Shown here piece after piece: positions 5,667 to 7,293 of a DNA stretch of 7,293 nt. The stretch is from Thalassospira sp. UBA1131. GTDB taxonomy: Bacteria; Pseudomonadota; Alphaproteobacteria; Rhodospirillales; Thalassospiraceae. Position 1 is the first letter of the stretch. Every line of letters begins with the position of its first letter. The notes beneath the pieces are model-generated. The model made no database searches. It was not told where the DNA came from and saw nothing but the letters and a program-made list of their open reading frames with translations. A program made the translations under genes and the position numbers. Location of the stretch: contig NZ_DCAO01000080.1 of assembly GCF_002311515.1 (NCBI RefSeq), positions 24,669 through 31,961 of the forward strand, read 5' to 3'.

Positions 5667-5705
5667 GATTTGCCCGTACCCGGCACCAGATTGACCCCAA
5701 CAGAA

Positions 5706-5726
5706 AATGTGAGGCTTCCTCACATT
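5706..5726. promoter_or_regulatory. Perfect 9-bp palindrome with 3-nt centre, candidate operator
   Basis: AATGTGAGG (5706-5714) and CCTCACATT (5718-5726) are exact inverted repeats around CTT. The size and symmetry fit a dimeric repressor site. It is too far from phaZ (over 400 bp) to assign with confidence, and no T-rich tract follows it on the plus strand. Confidence 0.45.
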
Positions 5727-5778
5727 CACTCCATCAGTCGCCTGCCAAGATCCAACGTTACATGTCAAAAACTTTTTA

Positions 5779-5809
5779 TTGCATCGCAACAGTTTACGCT
5801 GCATTGCAA
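5779..5809. promoter_or_regulatory. Two PhaR-like YTGC-N3-GCAA motifs
   Basis: TTGC-ATC-GCAA (5779-5789) and CTGC-ATT-GCAA (5799-5809) lie exactly 20 bp apart. PhaR, the PHB-sensing repressor studied in Paracoccus, is recalled to bind CTGC-N3/4-GCAG sites. These two sites differ from that at the outer base(s) only. They are upstream of a PHB depolymerase gene, which supports the reading, but they lie about 325 bp from its start codon. Confidence 0.35.
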
Positions 5810-5838
5810 AATTTCACTCGACAAACCGGCAAAATTTC
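5806..5838. repeat. 10-bp direct repeat GCAAAATTTC
   Basis: GCAAAATTTC occurs at 5806-5815 and again at 5829-5838, a 23-bp period, in an AT-rich stretch next to the PhaR-like motifs. It contains the palindrome AAATTT. It may be part of a promoter or operator; no further copies were noticed in the window. Confidence 0.45.
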
Positions 5839-6089
5839 GTTTGAATCAGGCTGAAAAAAGATAATTCGTCATTTCCTCATACTTTATGGCTATTGCTTGT
5901 CTGCGGAACTCAAGTAGGCTTTGAAGCAACAATTGGATTTCAGAACGCTGATCCCCAGATATTGAGCAACGGGCGTCAGATCGGCCAACGGAAATTATTC
6001 GTCCAGACCGAAATTCTGAAACAAGCCAGATTACGCGCGCAGGTACGCTGTGCGCGGATAAAACAGGGTGAAATGCCGTAAACCAGGTC

Positions 6090-6118
6090 GGTGACCACTT
6101 AAATCTTTGTCGGTCACC
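6090..6118 (+). promoter_or_regulatory. Leader hairpin or operator directly before the phaZ ribosome binding site
   Basis: GGTGACC (6090-6096) and GGTCACC (6112-6118) are a perfect 7-bp inverted repeat with a 15-nt spacer. The second arm ends one base before the Shine-Dalgarno (6120-6124), so a folded mRNA could affect ribosome access, or a dimeric protein could bind the DNA. Confidence 0.45.
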
Positions 6119-6133
6119 CGGGAGTGAGAATAA

Positions 6134-7293
6134 ATGCTGTATCACCTTTATGAATTGCAGCACGCCACAATAAGCCCGCTTCGCATGGCAGCTGACGCCA
6201 GCAAGAAGTGGCTGCGCAATCCGGCCAATCCAATGTCCTATACCCATCAGGGTCGGGCAGCGGCCGCAGCGTGTGACGTGTTCACGCATATTACCCATCG
6301 TTACGGCAAACCGGAATTCGGTCTGGACACGACGGTGATCAACGGCGAAACCGTGCCGATCACCGAAGAAATCGTCCACAGCGAAGCTTTTTGCAACCTG
6401 TTGCATTTCAAGCGCGAAACCGACCATCTGAAAACGCAGCCCGATGACCCGCGCCTGTTGATTGTGGCCCCGCTTTCCGGACACTTTTCAACACTTCTGC
6501 GCGGCACGGTCGAAGCACTTCTGCCCGATCATGATGTCTATATTACCGACTGGATTGATGCCCGTCTGGTGCCAGTCCACCTTGGCCATTTCGATCTTGA
6601 TAGCTATATCGATTATCTGATGCGCTTCTTGCGCAAGCTTGGCCCGAACACCCACATGATGGCCGTTTGCCAGCCATCTGTGCCGGTGGTTGCCGCAGCA
6701 TCCCTGATGGCAGCAGGCAACGAAGCCTGCCAGCCTGCATCGATGACCCTGATGGGGGGCCCGATTGATACCCGCGAAAACCCGACCGAGGTCAACAAGT
6801 TCGCCAAGCAGCATACCCTTGACTGGTTTGAGCAGCATGTAATTTCCCACGTGCCCCTTCCACATGCGGGTGTGATGCGCCGGGTTTATCCGGGCTTTAT
6901 GCAGCTTGCCGGCTTCATGAGCATGAACTGGGATCGCCACGTTTCCGCCCATCACGACATGTTCAATCACCTTGTCGAAGGTGACGGCGAAAGTGCCGAT
7001 GCCAAGCGTCATTTCTATCAGGAATACCTGGCGGTCATGGATATGACGGCCGAGTTTTATCTGCAGACGCTGAAGGTCGTATTCCACGAACACAGCCTGC
7101 CCGAAGGTACGATGCGCTGGCAGGGTGTTCCGGTTGATCCATCCGCCATCACCAAAACGGCCCTTCTGACCGTTGAAGGTGAACGTGATGATATTACCGG
7201 CATGGGACAGACCCGCGCGGCCCACAAGCTGACCACCAATCTGCCTGACAATATGCGCATGCATCATCTTCAGCAGGGTGTCGGCCATTACGG
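6134..7293 (+). CDS. phaZ: Intracellular polyhydroxybutyrate depolymerase PhaZ, C-terminus cut off
   Basis: Degrades native PHB granules in the cytoplasm, releasing hydroxybutyrate units for carbon and energy during starvation. 386 codons are present; family members have about 400-420, so only a short C-terminal piece is missing. The N-terminus (MLYHLYELQHATISPLR) is a hallmark of the Cupriavidus PhaZ1 (PhaZa1) type, as are DVYITDWIDARLVP (about 135-148) and LMGGPID. The alpha/beta-hydrolase nucleophile is a Cys in AVCQPSVP (Cys179) rather than the lipase-box Ser. Asp352 or Asp353 (EGERDD) and His385 (GVGHY) line up with the Cys183-Asp355-His388 triad reported for the Cupriavidus enzyme. No signal peptide is present, as expected for the intracellular type. 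The ATG has GGGAG 9 nt upstream. Long antisense frames over this gene are codon-bias shadows. Confidence 0.97.
   Translation, partial: MLYHLYELQHATISPLRMAADASKKWLRNPANPMSYTHQGRAAAAACDVFTHITHRYGKPEFGLDTTVINGETVPITEEIVHSEAFCNLLHFKRETDHLKTQPDDPRLLIVAPLSGHFSTLLRGTVEALLPDHDVYITDWIDARLVPVHLGHFDLDSYIDYLMRFLRKLGPNTHMMAVCQPSVPVVAAASLMAAGNEACQPASMTLMGGPIDTRENPTEVNKFAKQHTLDWFEQHVISHVPLPHAGVMRRVYPGFMQLAGFMSMNWDRHVSAHHDMFNHLVEGDGESADAKRHFYQEYLAVMDMTAEFYLQTLKVVFHEHSLPEGTMRWQGVPVDPSAITKTALLTVEGERDDITGMGQTRAAHKLTTNLPDNMRMHHLQQGVGHY

Larger units (their letters stand above)
5667..6133. other. Intergenic region upstream of phaZ, no supported gene
   Basis: This 467-bp gap has no reading frame with a start, a ribosome binding site and a credible protein. 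It holds a palindrome at 5706-5726, two YTGC-N3-GCAA motifs at 5779-5809, a 10-bp direct repeat, a GATAAT -10-like box at 5860-5865 without a well-spaced -35, a GC-rich inverted repeat CGCGCA (6036-6041) / TGCGCG (6051-6056), and a leader hairpin at 6090-6118. The phaZ promoter must lie here, but I cannot fix its position. Confidence 0.6.

Noticed and set aside
5893..6081. 62-codon open frame upstream of phaZ
   Set aside because: It needs a non-ATG start, has no Shine-Dalgarno, and the protein has no signal, membrane segment or known motif.
5846..6484. 212-codon open frame on the minus strand antisense to the phaZ start
   Set aside because: It overlaps the phaZ coding region in antisense and its protein has no recognisable domain. 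The phaZ frame is clearly real, so this is a codon-bias shadow.
6488..7288. 266-codon open frame on the minus strand inside phaZ
   Set aside because: It lies entirely antisense to the catalytic core of phaZ and looks compositionally like a complement of that gene, with no start signal.

Overview
The window looks like chromosomal DNA of a free-living, probably aquatic, alphaproteobacterium. Three things point there: moderate GC content, a sugar ABC transporter of the rhizobial Thu/Agl type, and a cytoplasmic polyhydroxybutyrate depolymerase. The genus Thalassospira would fit, but that is a guess from overall impression, not from a database comparison. No tRNA, rRNA, insertion sequence or CRISPR array is visible.

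Positions 1-3781, minus strand: an alpha-glucoside (maltose/trehalose-type) uptake and hydrolysis operon. In transcription order it holds a periplasmic substrate-binding protein, two inner-membrane permeases (MalF-like, then MalG-like) and the N-terminal 178 codons of a GH13 alpha-glucosidase that runs off the left edge. The transport ATPase is not in the window. A strong hairpin without a U-tract sits between the binding-protein gene and the first permease gene, as expected of an operon that makes excess binding protein.

Positions 3782-4057: a 276-bp divergent control region with several inverted and direct repeats. Positions 4058-5047, plus strand: an AraC-family activator with an N-terminal cupin sensor, very likely the local regulator of the sugar operon. 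It ends in a small intrinsic terminator.

Positions 5069-5666 are the most unusual part. A dense cluster of GTTC/GAAC half-sites includes two copies of GTTC-N7-GTTC, the alphaproteobacterial LexA (SOS) box, arranged head to head. They overlap a plausible promoter for a 43-codon gene (5300-5431) that has a near-perfect Shine-Dalgarno and encodes a single-pass membrane microprotein. It is followed by about 200 nt of apparently non-coding sequence. That stretch holds a 15-bp hairpin whose loop is four evenly spaced C-tracts (a G-quadruplex motif on the other strand), then a textbook terminator. The arrangement resembles SOS-induced membrane microproteins (SidA-type division inhibitors or TisB-type toxins), but this is inference.

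Positions 5667-6133: a 467-bp intergenic region with palindromes, including two YTGC-N3-GCAA motifs 20 bp apart that resemble PhaR operators. Positions 6134-7293, plus strand: phaZ, intracellular PHB depolymerase, lacking only its C-terminal end. The window thus pairs import and breakdown of external sugar with mobilisation of internal carbon stores, with a possible stress-response microgene between them.
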